23,670 bases of DNA from Apostichopus californicus (Eukaryota > Echinodermata > Holothuroidea > Aspidochirotida > Stichopodidae): NCBI GenBank assembly GCA_020650975.1, contig JAIPMN010015280.1, positions 1 to 23,670 on the forward strand, written 5' to 3'. Positions 9,146 to 19,509 of this stretch are shown here, piece after piece. The position numbers and the translations under genes were made by a program. The notes under the pieces are model-generated. The model did not search any database. It was not told where the DNA came from and worked only from the letters and a program-made list of their open reading frames with translations. The first letter of the stretch is position 1; every line of letters begins with the position of its first letter.

Positions 9146-10081
9146 TCTGTATTTTTGCTTTATTAGCACATCCAATGAGGCATTCTGTTTGCATTTGCAT
9201 CTAATTTTGTGTAAAAATCTTTGAATTTCAAAGTGTTATTTAGTGATAAAGAGTGCTGAATGTATTTCAGTCTGAAATGAAACCTCAAAGGCCAAAAAAT
9301 TCCATATCACAGGGCTGAGTCAAGACCCTTTTTCCACTTGTTTCAGTATTGTCATGTAAGAGCTACAGGTCTATAAAAGCATAAGCTGCACCTGAAAGTT
9401 GATTGAAGGTTGGTTTTAAAGTGCCCAAAGTAAAATTGTTGGCAGTGTTTTGTTATCTTATACAATCATATTTTAATTCTGGAAGGCTTTGTTTATCTTT
9501 TAAAAATCAACATTACCAATAGACAAAAAGAGGGGAAAAAATGCATAGAAGCATGAAAAATATGCAAATAAAGATAAGACAAAAAAAAAAAAATTAAACC
9601 TTTAAGCAGACAAGATTTCTCTGTAAAAATCTTGAATTTTGCTTAATTTACCATGTTACCTATGCCTTTTTTTCATTGTTCCTATTTAAGAAGGAAACTT
9701 GAAACAATTTATGTACAGTTTTATCATTTGACAGTGATTTGCATGTAAATCGAAAGTGCAAGTATTTTCCGAAAATAAATTGGGCCTGCGGATTGGCAGA
9801 AGGGTTTAGTGCCGATGAACCATGGAAATTTGCAAATGGGGACTTTTGTTCATAGATTTTTTTTTTTTTTACTAGACTGGAATATGATCCTCCTCCCAGG
9901 TTTAATTTCCCTTGTTTTTTCCTCGTATTAATTGAGAAACATTTACTTCTTTTTGTAGTTCCCTTTGCAACAGTTGATATAGAAAGTTGTGACATGCCAA
10001 AACATTTTTCTTGAGGCAGTGAGATTGAGAAATATTGGTGTTGCTTTTTACTGATTAAAAGTTTGGACCTATTTTGAGGAT
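9146..10081. other. Intergenic region and probable promoter/5' UTR of WRAP53
   Basis: AT-rich with A- and T-runs near 9583 and 9859. No coding exon is recognised. An in-frame TGA at 10052-10054 lies upstream of the WRAP53 start codon, so the first coding exon carries some 5' UTR. The minus-strand ORF near 9660-10169 overlaps this region but has no recognisable domain. No core promoter motif could be assigned. Confidence 0.4.
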
Positions 10082-10890
10082 ATGGAGGAAGAAACTGAAG
10101 GACAATGTGAAGTTTCAAAGATAACTGGCAGTGAATCCCTGTCAGTACTGGACAGCTCCACTTCCACAAAAGCAGGCCAGGATAAAACTTTAGAAATTGC
10201 CGAGAAACTGCACAAGCTCGAAAACGAGCTGGAAGTGAATTTGTTTGAGCAGTTTGAGCTCTTCTTGAGAACTCGTAACAAAGGAGAGACGAGAAGCATC
10301 GAAGGGAATGCGGTGGAAACAGATTTAAAAACGAGAGAAAATAGAGTTCTGTCAGAAGAGAAGGACAAGAGCAGAGTAGAGGTAGATCAAATAGAAGTTA
10401 AAGAAGCTGTTTGTGAAGAGGAACAAAAAGTTATAAAACTCGAATCTTCACCGAGGGAAACAGACAGTGGATCTCGTGCAGGAGATTATACAGAAGAGAA
10501 AGATTATGTAGAAGAGAAAGATAGGGGAGGGGAGGTACAAGAGGTTTTAGACAATGGGGGACCAAGTGGGGATGCATCTTGTAGAAAGAGAAGTGGATCT
10601 CCCATGGAGAGAGAAGAGAATGCTCAGGAGAGTAAAATAAGTAAACAAATAGATTTGGCACAATCTGAAGGCCATACGGTAGTGGGGGATAACGCTGCCG
10701 TACAAGGGGAATCCCCTCCGAAAGAGAAAGAGGAGGACACAATAGCCAATGCTGAAAGAATAGAAAGTGACTCCGGACAGGGTATTGCACGAGAGGAGAA
10801 GGTGGTGGTGATGTCAACGGTAACCATAGAAACCAAACCTTCAGAGGCAGCAGAAGTTGAAGCAGAACTAGGATTGGTGGATGCAGACAG
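10082..10890 (+). CDS. WRAP53: WRAP53 exon 1 (acidic N-terminus, residues 1-269 and part of 270)
   Basis: The exon starts at the first ATG after an in-frame TGA and ends at donor G|GTATGT, leaving two bases (AG) of a split Arg codon. It is strongly Glu-rich with patches such as EEKDYVEEKD. Low complexity gives long shadow ORFs on the minus strand. The N-terminus is poorly conserved in this family, so the start rests on the reading frame rather than on homology. Confidence 0.85.
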
Positions 10891-13800
10891 GTATGTTGTA
10901 TTCACAAACAGATAATAAAATGTTCATTGTGTATTGGTGATTGCCTACTGTAGAGGTCACTGTTACAAGTACACTGAAAAAAAGTCCCCTCCCCCCCACC
11001 CCAAGCAAAGGTAAAGGAAACACTGACAAGATCATAAATATGGAAGGATTTTGTTACCTCAGAAGCAAACTCTGGCTGTTAGATTAGTGGATCAATTTGA
11101 TAAATAAGTGATGAAATTGGTTCGCATTGGACTTGTATAAATTCTGTGATATACAGTATGCATATATTCAAATTATGAAAAGTGATCAATGCTCTTCTCA
11201 GGTGCAAAGCAGGAGAAGCAGATCATTAAAAGAAACAAACTTGAATACCTCAAAATAGCTCTGCAAATTGCAAACACTACATTATAATAATAGTAATAAT
11301 TTATTCTTATATAGCGCTTTACATCAAAAGAATGATCTCAAAGCAGCTTCACAGAAACGCATAACATAATACAACTTAAAAAATATTACATCTTAAAAAT
11401 ATTACAGTCTAAAAATATTGCATCCTAAGAATTACAGAAATAAGTAACTTAACAATAATTATTAAAAAAAAAATTATTCATGATGGTGTCTTGCCATCTG
11501 TCTCTCCATCTGCTGTGTCTCCATCTCCATCTGTCGTTATGCTTTCTCTTAGTTGGATCTAGGTGTATCAGGTCGGGTCTGTTTCAGAGTTTCTAGCTAT
11601 GTAATAAGTCTTCCCTTTGTCTTTCTCCAACCTATTGTCTTTCTCCAACCTATTGTCTTTCTCCAACCTATTGTCTTTCTCCAACCTATTGTCTTTCTCC
11701 AACCTATTGTTAATATCATCTTCTTCTTTCTTTTGAGATCTAAGAAAGCTTGCTTGCTCTCTCCTCTCTTTAGGGTTGAGGTTTTACCGCTCAGTTTTTC
11801 GGAAGATCCTCCGCTGTTGACCACTGCCAAAGATGAGTTTCTTCATTACGAGGGAAACAACTTTCTAAAAGGTTGTAAGTGGTAAGCATTTGCACTTTAA
11901 AATTTCAAGCAGTTCAAAATGGTGTAAAAGATACAGAGGGTCTCAATGTTTTGATTCTAGCAGGGTCTTTGTCATAGCTACCCTTAAAATGTTTGCATTA
12001 GAATATGTGGTAAGAGAAAAGGAAAGAAAACAATGTCAAAAAAGGACTAGGTATAAACAGGAATAATGATGGGGTGGGTGACGAGATGCAAAGAATCCTT
12101 ACAAAAAAAGTCATCTTACTAACATACCACATAAATTGCTCAACCTATATATGGCTAATCATTCATTCAAATGCCATAAGTGTATATTTCTACATTTCTA
12201 CAATGCACAATAGGGAACTCACACTTTCTGCAATTTCAGGCAGAGTTACTTTTCCTTTCCAAAGTTGAACATTGTGTTTAAGGTTTAACTACTCTTTTTA
12301 AATTTGTCCTGCTCAAGTACAGAGTTTGTAGAACCTCCTTTTAACCATTACCAGTTGCATTTTATGTTCCTTATCTTGTGGTTTCAAGAATCGCCATAGT
12401 CCTGTGCTCTCTCATTTTCAGCAGTTCTTTGTTTTCCCTCCTTCTAATATCAATCATTTCTGTGAACTAATCAATAAACCTATATATCCTTATCAGGTCT
12501 CCAGATGGAACGTGTATATTAACCAACAGCGAAGATGGCGTTCTTCGGCTTTTCAACCTCCCTGGTGAACTGTACTTCCCCAAGAGCTGGACTCCCGTGC
12601 CAGATCTGACATCGGTCCTTAAAATGGTGGAAGGTGAACTAATCTACGACTACTGCTGGTACCCACCGATGTCATCTCTTCAACCAGAAACATGCTGGTA
12701 AGTCCATCATGATGAAATCATGGTTTAGTACGGGGTGTCATCTTATGCAAGACAGAATGTGACTTATTTCCTTTGAGAGGAGAGGTTGGGAAATTGGGGA
12801 GGATGGGAGAGAATGCAATAGGATATCATTATAGTCCAGCCATCGTAGGGATATTTACAGCAACTTTATGCATGTGGTCAACAACTAGTGGTCGACAAAT
12901 TTATCAACGCAAGATTCCGAATAAAAATTCGTTTAATCACAAACTTCATAACTACGCATGTTGCAAGCAAATTGGATGGCTCCAAAAAAAAATTCAGGTA
13001 TGTTGTTTTGGGATTTTAGTATCAAACTATTAAACTGATAAATTTGTGAATGCATACTCAAAAAGCTGCTTTAATGATGTGAACAATTTTCCTTGCACTT
13101 TTTGGGTAAAATTGATTTAAAAAAATATGAGGTAAAAATGGAGAATACATTGAAATTGGGTACTTTTTGCGATTTGTTTGCCTTGATGATTTGCAATATT
13201 GCACATGACTGCTGTTAAACGTGTTGTGGTTGACATACATGCAATCCGACTCATTATAATTTTCAGGATATTTGGGCATTCTTTGCAAGAAATGTAGTGA
13301 GAGTAATTTCAGGCTTGTGATGTTTACTGGAGATGTTTCATGCATGAATGACAATGTCTCTCTGAAATTTTTTCTTCTTGCAACACAGCTTTGTGAGTTC
13401 CTGCCGAGGTCACCCAGTCCACATGTGGGATGCCTTTGATGGTGAGATGAGGTGCTCTTATCGACCCCATAACCACATGGTATGAGACCTTTTGTGTCCC
13501 CTTTCAATTTGTATCCTATCCAGACATGATGAATCATCTGGGTCATGCATTACTAATTGGCCAATTTGCATCACAAATGATTAATAATGATTTTATAAGA
13601 ATGTTGATTTTCATTATTTCATAATAACCAAACCTTTTCATAAATCTTATTGCAACATATTTTCCATTGAATCTTACTAATGTCAACTTCCAATATTTCA
13701 AATATTCCACTTAAACATTGTACGCACTGTGTGGCAAATGGAGTGCTGTGGGGCTGTAACCAGGCTGCATAGGATATTATTTTGTAGGCTGTGTAATTCA

Positions 13801-16800
13801 CACAATAGGCACTGCTCCTCTGCAGAGATAATACTCTATTGTTTGATATTGACACCGGTGCTGTAGCCGAGTGGATGAAGGCGGTGGCATTTGAAGCAAT
13901 GAGGCTTAGCAATCGGGAGGTTCGGGGTTCGATTCCCGGCCGGGTCATAGTAAGGTGGGTTTTTCATCCAAGAGCAATCTACGGTTTTCCTATCTGAAAT
14001 GACTTTCTAAATTGAAAAGATTCCAAATTTGAGTTAAAATGTTGAATTGGAACCCACCCGACGTGTAAGTTGTAATCCATAAGCCCTTGCGGGTTTCTCC
14101 CACATTTGTGGTCGCTTAAGCGTCGTAAAAATAACTGCTGATTATTATTATTATTATTCAGCCTTGCTGCATAGGATATTATTTTGTAAGCTGTGTAATT
14201 CACATAATAGGCACTGCTAGTCTGTAGAGATAATACTCTATTGTTTGATATTTATTCAGCCTTGCTGCAGGGGGTTTTGCAGCTGCTGCAGCTTTTCATT
14301 TTGACATGATGCCCTTACTAAAAACCCTCTTCTCTTTTCCTGTCTGCCAATATTATCAACACAGCCAAAACTCCAAAAGTCTTGTTTGATCTTGTTGATA
14401 CTCCCCAGATGCCAAGGTTACTCCCATACGCCTCTCGATATACATAAATGTCTAAATTTTTTATGAATGTAATGATACCTTTTTTTCTTTTTTTCTTTCC
14501 TTGATAGGATGATTTGATCACTCCACATTCACTTGGTTTTTCACTGGATGGAAGCAAACTGTACTGTGGATTTAGCAAACTCATCAAAGTATTCGATACC
14601 ACAAGACCTGGGAAGGATTGCCAAAGCAGACAAACGAAAGGTAAGACAGATGAAAGGGATACCTTATTCTACTTCTTCTTTACATATACGTGACTTGCAA
14701 AAAACTATTACAGAGTCAAATCATTACCAGAGACTGCTTCAAGTCGACCCATCTACTCGAGGTCGCTGCTTAAGTTCTATCGGAACAAACTTTCACATTC
14801 ATCTTCTAGTCACTTGATTTGTAATTTTAGTGACCCCAGTCATTACTCATTACAACACTGGGTCACTTAAACCTAATACTCAAAACGTGGACAATCATAT
14901 TTGGGCATGTGAACTCCTGTTAATTGCAAGTTAGAAATTGCCTTAGATTTTTCAATGGCACCATGGCAGATTTATCAACTTCCAAAGGAGCACCAAAGCA
15001 AGTTTTAAGACATTGAAATGGCAACATGTCATTTATCTCCAAAGAGGACAAATGTTTGAACCCTGATATAAATTTGAGAGCATGGTGGCCAATTGACTAA
15101 GGCGTCAGACATGTGATCCAAGGATTCCTGGGCCAATTCCTACCTAGTTCATTACATTGTGTCCTTGGGCAAGATGCTTTATCTCAATTGCCTCTCTCCA
15201 CCAAGCGGTTAAAAATGGGTACCTGTGAAGTAACGTGTCATTGGGCGCAATATATAACTGCAGCGGACTGGAGGGATTGTCTCTGGGATAGGTTATCATT
15301 GACCAGGGGTAATATAACGTTGGTAAAAAGCGCTATATAAAGCGAACATTATTATTATTATTATAATGTAGTTTCATGATCCAGATAAATATGAGACATC
15401 TTGATCAGAGGACCACCACAATTGTTGCTGTTGGTAAAGATGATATTTGAAGGCCATTACATGCAAGTGGTGTGGGCACTGATTGCTATTTGCCATCAGT
15501 CCTGGGTAATTGGAGCCTTAAAAAAATACAGATATGATTACCATTTCTGTAGACTCTGTTGTAATGGAAATTAAAGGGAAGAACCAGGATCGATAGAAGT
15601 ACATTTGGTACTTAAATAAGTAACCAACTCTTTGTAACGTTAAATGCAAGACCAATCTTATGTTTTTGTGCTTGATATTTTGCTGTATTTTCAGGTAAAC
15701 TTGGTGGGCAGACTGGAATTATATCCTGTTTTGCTATGGATCCCAACGGTAAAGCGTTTGCAGCAGGTTCATACTCTAAAACTAGTGAGTACCAACCCTT
15801 CATTTATTGGATACTTTACTTTTTAACCGATGAAAGAGTAAGAAACGTTCTTAACCGGAGAACAATCTGTTCAGTATCGCATCGCAGAATGCTTGGCAAA
15901 ATTGCTAGATGTAAGTGCAGAGATGCATAGCATTTTGTGTGTGTGTGTGTGTTGACAGTTTATCTTCTGAGACGCATCTATTAGCAAAGCTGTATTGTTA
16001 GTTCGTTACAGTGGTATCGCCAGAGATATCAAGGGAGATGTTTAGCAGAAGCTTTATTTTTGCTCAGAAACATCCTGACTCAGTCCAGATCTATAGTTCT
16101 CTCATAGTTAATGTACGGTAGTCAAGCCTAGCTGAAGTTCACAGTGTCATCAATCTGTTATCTTAACCGCTAGCTCATTGCATGTTATTTGTGTCAACAC
16201 TCGTCTAGTAACGTAGGTTGTTATGATGTTTTCGATGTCTGGTTATAAAATAATGCCAAAGATACTGTCGTACCATGCTACAGATGGATCTAGTCGATTT
16301 GGCAAGCTGTCTAAGTTCACTTCTATGGTAAGAAACTGAAAACCCTTTTTAATATATTTCTTTACTCCATAAGTCTTGTTACACTGCTGAGTAAAGTAAT
16401 GATTAGTCGGGAACAGGTGCTCGTAGCCAAACACCATCAAGTTGGTGGTGCTGAAATTTAAACACCAGTCCAAAATAACCAGCTTTCCAACAATAAAAAT
16501 CTCTAGGTGCTGCAGTGTTAACCTTGTCCTCTGGATAATTTCACAACATTTTATCAGTTTTAGTGTGTGAAAGAAGATATTCAGTGTGTTGTTGTATTGA
16601 ATATTGGTTGGAAATTTGTACGGTCTGGAACTTTCCAGGCAAGAAACTGTTCCTTTTTTTTTTTAAAGAGTTTAGGGTAATGGGTAATTAGGAAAGCAAT
16701 TGCATGGTGTCTGCACCTTTCAGTTTGTTAGAGATTAAAGAACCATGTTCTGTTTGCTTCTTACCATCCACAGTTGGGGTTTACACAGACTCCTGTCCAT

Positions 16801-19509
16801 CCCCCATAACACTTCTTTGGGGTCAGGCCAGTGGTGTTACCCATCTCATGTATTCTCTTGACGGCTGCAGGATTTACAGTGGAAGCAGAATGGTATGTTA
16901 CAGAACTTGTCGTATATCACTCGGCAGTGTCTGTCCTCAGATTGTTAATTAAGAATTGTTGCAATAGTGGAAGGGAGTCTTTTTAAAAATGCATCTGTTA
17001 TCAACTACTCTAAAAGTTAGTTATGGGGTAAATTAATGTTTTCCATTTGTAGCAGGGGACATTATGTTGCATCCTTGTAAAGAATAGTTCAGGGGTCAAT
17101 TTATTTCTGACCTTGTTAACAGGGAACTTAATCTAAGTAACCACATGAACATTTTGGTTCAGTTCTTGTGTGAGGTATCTTTATTTGACATTTATAAATT
17201 TTGAATCTAAAGGTGTGCCTGAAACAATCAGGTGTGATCATGTTATATAGGCCAAACAGTTTATTGTTTTACATTTATTTTTCCACTCTATGGGTTTGAT
17301 CGTGAATTGGGTACAGTTCCAACTCTCACTATGAATTGGGTACAGTTCCAACTCTCACTATTATGGTTGTAAATCTTATAACAATACCCAGTGAAGGTGA
17401 CTGTATTGAAGATGTAGAAAATTAAATTCAAATTTTGAAGAAAAAGCAATATATTTTTGGATTTTTGTATCTTTGACATCACACTTGCTTGCTTCAACTT
17501 CTTATTTAGGTCCAAAAGAATTCAACTTAAATGATCTTGTTGTCTGGAGATTGTGTGAACGATTCCTGACAGAGAGAAGTTGACCCGGTCAAATATCATT
17601 TCTACGTCGTAAACTCCTCAATGAATGACAAAGATGAATTTTGCTAAAAAATACCTGACATGAAGTTGTAAACACCTAACAGAGTGACAAAGCTTGATTT
17701 TTTTGCTGCAAAGGTATCACACATTGAAAACTGTCTCACATTTCCGTACTCTTTCTTGTTTTTCGATCATTACACAGGATACTAGCATTCTCTGCTGGGA
17801 TGTCCGAAAATCCAATGAAGTCCTCTACTCTATGGAGAGAAACGTCACCACCAACCAGAGGATGTACTTCGATATCGATCCGTGAGTTCCTTCATATGTC
17901 CGTCGTCCATCTTTCCATCGTTTCCTATATTTGCGATAGTAAACTGTCTTATTACGGTAATCGGCAGAAACATTGTCACCGAAGTCTGAAGACAGTCATT
18001 CATTCATCCAGATTTTGTATATCTTCTTTTACTCTGTTCACAAATCAAGTTTATTAGTACAATGCACTGTTAAGAATTCTTTGAAAGCTAGTTTTGGTTA
18101 GTTTTTCCCCAAAGAGTGTGATTGGGCTTGACAAGTCAAAGGGGGCCATACCACAGGACCAATGGTCCACAAGGTGGCTTAAGGTTAAATTTTGGTGCCC
18201 CTGGGGAAATACGGGATAAACAATGTACATATGTTCTTACATGTACAGAAGACTAGACTAGGTACAGCTTGTCGAAAATTGTGGTTAGCATTTTCTAATC
18301 GATGGATGCAGCTTGCATTGAAAGTAACGGATCAGCACTGGATATTTTTAAAAAAAACATCTTTTGTAAAATATATGATTTTTCAGTCCAAGATGGGGTT
18401 TCGATAATAATAGAAGTTGCACTGTAAACACAACCATCTACATTAGACAATCAACCATCTTTTGAGTTGGCTCAAAATAACAGAAAGAGAGGACAGAAAA
18501 CTACAGAGACATGTTTACTATGAAGGCAGTTTCATCTCTGAGATTTCAACAGCAAAAGGCTGGAATATATTTGGGAGCTCTTAAATATCAGTGCCAGTGT
18601 GATTTTGCCTTGAACAGTTTCATCAGCTGTTATGTTGACCTAAGGTTTTCAACAGCAATGGAAGTAATATAGTTGTGAGCTCTTTAAAGTATAATTGAGA
18701 ATAAAATTATGAAGCAGTCAAAAGTAAATTCATTATGCTGTTGATTTTGTCTTTGAACAATTTTATCATGTATTGATATTATTATTATTATTATTATTTT
18801 ACCTAATTTGCAGAGAGGACCACTATTTGGTATCTGGCAACCAAGATGGTAAAGTGACCATTTGGGATCTCAGCCAGGACTGTTCCTCATCCACGAACTC
18901 ATCTCTTCCTGTTCTTGATCCTCTGGTACAGTTTAAAGCAAATGAGGATACCACTAATGGTGTTAGGTAAAGGCCGTTCAATTTATCACTCCCTTGTTCT
19001 CCTGGGTATTTAACTGAGGGCAAAGCCTCCCTGATAGCAACCAGCTAGGTTTAGATATTCGCCTTAGCTGTGAAAGGTCTCTATTGATGCTCTTAATGAA
19101 AATATAAACCATCGGGAATAAAAACTACTTTTTCAAATTGGATGTGCGCGGTTTCTGCATGAAAGTGTGTAGATCTTGTAGCCTGATAGTGTTGTATTAA
19201 TTGTATAGTGATAATTCTCAGATAGGTACTTTGTTTTAGTTTTCCCCAACATCAAATCAATGTTTGCCAGGATTGTAGAATGTCAATTCTTTTCTTCAGG
19301 TAGAAGCATTACATAGTTGCTTATCCCTTTCTTACAGCTTGCACCCTTCCTTACCCCTCTTGGCTACTGCATCAGGCCAGAGAACGATATCTCAGCCATC
19401 AGCCGGGAGCGATGGGGAGAGCGACGAAGAAGAAGAGGCTCAGAAAGAAACACAAGAGCACACATTCCACAACTCACTGAAGATTTGGTCTTTATATGTA
19501 AACAGGTGA
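10082..19509 (+). CDS. WRAP53: WRAP53 / TCAB1 (WDR79), telomerase Cajal body protein 1, ten coding exons
   Basis: Spliced CDS: 10082-10890, 11774-11881, 12497-12697, 13389-13479, 14508-14640, 15695-15784, 16774-16892, 17778-17881, 18814-18966 and 19338-19509. All introns are GT-AG, and the joined length is 1980 nt (659 codons plus TGA). In known family members this protein binds the CAB box of scaRNAs and telomerase RNA and brings them to Cajal bodies. Residues 1-269 are Glu/Lys-rich and probably disordered. From about residue 300 seven WD40 blades can be followed: NFLKGCKWSPDGT, IYDYCWYPP with VHMWDAFDG, HSLGFSLDGSKLYCGF, GIISCFAMDPNGKAFAAGSY, GVTHLMYSLDG with SILCWDVR, TTNQRMYFDIDP with VTIWDLS, and LHPSLPLLATASGQR with an acidic insert before LKIWSLYV. 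NFLKGCKW, TTNQRxYFDxDP and LHPSLPLLATASGQR are family signatures. The human protein is about 548 aa; the excess here is mainly in the N-terminus. No p53-like gene is seen on the opposite strand. Confidence 0.93.
11285..11420 (-). mobile_element. Reversed retroposon 3' tail (SINE/LINE-type) in WRAP53 intron 1
   Basis: On the + strand the segment begins with a run of TAATAAT-type units, then TTTATTCTTATATAGCGCTT and AATGATCTCAAAGC. Read in reverse this is a retroposon end: GCTTTGAGATCATT, then AAGCGCTATATAAG, then an (ATT)n-type tail. The AGCGCTATATAA motif also ends the SINE at 15076-15366, so the two share a 3' end. No head region was recognised, so this is a 5'-truncated or decayed copy. Confidence 0.6.
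11619..11708 (+). repeat. 18-bp perfect minisatellite, five copies, in WRAP53 intron 1
   Basis: GTCTTTCTCCAACCTATT is repeated five times without mismatch, ending 65 bases before the exon 2 acceptor. The unit is pyrimidine-rich. Its length is a multiple of three, so the frame of exon 2 stays open through the array and would read as a FLQPIV hexapeptide repeat. Confidence 0.95.
11774..11881 (+). CDS. WRAP53: WRAP53 exon 2 (start of the WD40 domain)
   Basis: The acceptor is CTCTTTAG|G and the donor G|GTAAGC. The exon encodes the segment leading into the family signature NFLKGCKW, with the Trp codon split at the downstream junction. Phase agrees with exons 1 and 3. Confidence 0.92.
11918..11980 (+). 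repeat. Decayed copy of the foldback repeat in WRAP53 intron 2
   Basis: GTGTAAAAGATACAGAGGGT followed by CTCAATGTTTTGATTCTAGC matches, with several changes, the motif of the copies at 2839-2920 and 20958-21058. It is a degenerate fragment without an opposing arm. Confidence 0.4.
12497..12697 (+). CDS. WRAP53: WRAP53 exon 3 (WD40 blades 1-2)
   Basis: The exon runs from acceptor ATCAG|G to donor CTG|GTAAGT. It completes GCKWSPDGT, then encodes GVLRLFNLPGELY and the VEGELIYDYCWYPPM segment typical of the family. Phase is consistent on both sides. Confidence 0.95.
13389..13479 (+). CDS. WRAP53: WRAP53 exon 4 (end of blade 2)
   Basis: The acceptor is CAACACAG|C and the donor ATG|GTATGA. It encodes RGHPVHMWDAFDGEMRCSYR, matching the conserved P-(V/I)-H-(M/I)-W-D-A-F core of blade 2. 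The junction with exon 5 is in phase 0. Confidence 0.93.
13764..13850 (+). repeat. Left 87-bp direct repeat flanking the intron 4 SINE
   Basis: This matches 14166-14252 over its full 87 bases with five mismatches by hand count and no gap. It ends exactly where the tRNA-like SINE head begins. Confidence 0.9.
13851..14158 (+). mobile_element. tRNA-derived SINE with (ATT)n tail in WRAP53 intron 4
   Basis: The head has a clear A box, TAGCCGAGTGG (near 13865-13875), and a perfect B box, GGTTCGATTCC, near 13927. The variable-arm spacing resembles a class II (Ser/Leu-like) tRNA. The acceptor stem halves do not pair and the T stem has a mismatch, so this is not a working tRNA. The body includes TTTTCATCCAAGAGCAATCT and GCGTCGTAAAA before a (ATT)n tail at about 14140-14158. 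The body differs from the CCTTGGGCAAG family elsewhere in the window, so at least two SINE families are present. Confidence 0.85.
14166..14252 (+). repeat. Right 87-bp direct repeat flanking the intron 4 SINE
   Basis: This is the partner of 13764-13850. It is preceded by ATTCAGCCTTGCTGCA, which recurs immediately after it near 14254. The region was therefore probably a tandem repeat with a unit of about 97 bases before or around the SINE insertion. Confidence 0.9.
14508..14640 (+). CDS. WRAP53: WRAP53 exon 5 (blade 3)
   Basis: The exon runs from acceptor TTGATAG|G to donor AAAG|GTAAGA. It encodes PHSLGFSLDGSKLYCGF and FDTTRPGKDC, matching the conserved HSLxFSxDGxxLxCGF and TxRPGxDC motifs of the family. 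It leaves one base for the next codon. Confidence 0.95.
15076..15366 (+). mobile_element. tRNA-derived SINE (CCTTGGGCAAG family) in WRAP53 intron 5
   Basis: The head has an A-box-like TGGTGGCCAATTG and a weakened B box, GGGCCAATTCC. The body carries GTCCTTGGGCAAGATGCTTT and ATTGCCTCTCTCCACC. The element ends in AAAAAGCGCTATATAAAGCG and an (ATT)n tail. The body matches the minus-strand element at 1936-2163 in motif order, and the tail matches the reversed fragment at 11285-11420. The degraded B box suggests an old copy. Confidence 0.8.
15695..15784 (+). CDS. WRAP53: WRAP53 exon 6 (blade 4)
   Basis: The exon runs from acceptor TTTTCAG|G to donor ACTA|GTGAGT. It encodes QTGIISCFAMDPNGKAFAAG and SYSKT, matching the GIISCIAF-type strand of the family. 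Its ends are in phase with exons 5 and 7. Confidence 0.93.
16774..16892 (+). CDS. WRAP53: WRAP53 exon 7 (blades 4-5)
   Basis: The exon runs from acceptor CCACAG|T to donor ATG|GTATGT. It encodes IGVYTD, then GVTHLMYSLDGCRIYSGSRM, equivalent to the conserved GGITHLxFxxDGxxxxSGxR stretch. It ends in phase 0. Confidence 0.93.
17303..17360. repeat. 29-bp tandem duplication (2 exact copies) in intron 7
   Basis: Two identical 29-base units beginning TGAATTGGGTACAGTTCC lie at 17303-17331 and 17332-17360. This looks like a recent local duplication. Confidence 0.9.
17778..17881 (+). CDS. WRAP53: WRAP53 exon 8 (blades 5-6)
   Basis: The exon runs from acceptor TACACAG|G to donor TCC|GTGAGT. It encodes DTSILCWDVRKSNEVLYSM and the signature VTTNQRMYFDIDP. 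Two bases of the final Pro codon are completed by exon 9. Confidence 0.95.
18544..18768. repeat. Degenerate tandem duplication (unit about 100 bp) in intron 8
   Basis: Copy 1 at 18544-18626 and copy 2 at 18647-18768 share, in order, TTTCAACAGCAA, GAGCTCTT(T/A)AA, GATTTTG and TTGAACA followed by TTTCATCA or TTTTATCA. The spacing differs through indels. A (ATT)n run follows at about 18777-18798. Confidence 0.6.
18814..18966 (+). CDS. WRAP53: WRAP53 exon 9 (blade 6)
   Basis: The exon runs from acceptor TTTGCAG|A to donor TTAG|GTAAAG. It encodes YLVSGNQDGKVTIWDLS, a Ser-rich loop, and DTTNGV, which leads into the LHPSLPLLA signature of the next exon. A near-consensus polypyrimidine tract is lacking because the acceptor follows an (ATT)n run and TTTTACCTAATTTGCAG. 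Confidence 0.94.
19338..19509 (+). CDS. WRAP53: WRAP53 exon 10 (blade 7, C-terminus)
   Basis: The acceptor is TTCTTACAG|C. It encodes SLHPSLPLLATASGQR, an acidic Ser/Glu loop (SDGESDEEEE), and a final blade strand, NSLKIWSLYVNR, ending at TGA 19507-19509. The last codons read AAC AGG TGA, so the stop overlaps a good splice donor consensus (CAG|GTGAAG). The annotated end is the simplest reading and matches where the propeller closes. Confidence 0.92.

Noticed and set aside
10431..10905. Minus-strand ORFs opposite WRAP53 exon 1, considered as an antisense p53-like gene because human WRAP53 overlaps TP53
   Set aside because: The translations are Pro/Ser/Leu-rich shadows of Glu-rich codons and contain no p53 DNA-binding motifs.
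11553..11773. Alternative first exon of WRAP53 including the minisatellite
   Set aside because: The open frame begins at a TTG rather than an ATG, and no transcript evidence is available. It is kept only as a finding to test.
12773..13033. 86-aa ORF in WRAP53 intron 3
   Set aside because: It starts at a non-ATG codon and lies between well-defined exons 3 and 4. It lacks splice continuity and domain content.
13851..13947. Functional tRNA gene (Ser/Leu-like)
   Set aside because: A and B boxes are present, but the acceptor stem halves do not pair and the T stem has a mismatch. It is followed by a SINE body and an (ATT)n tail.
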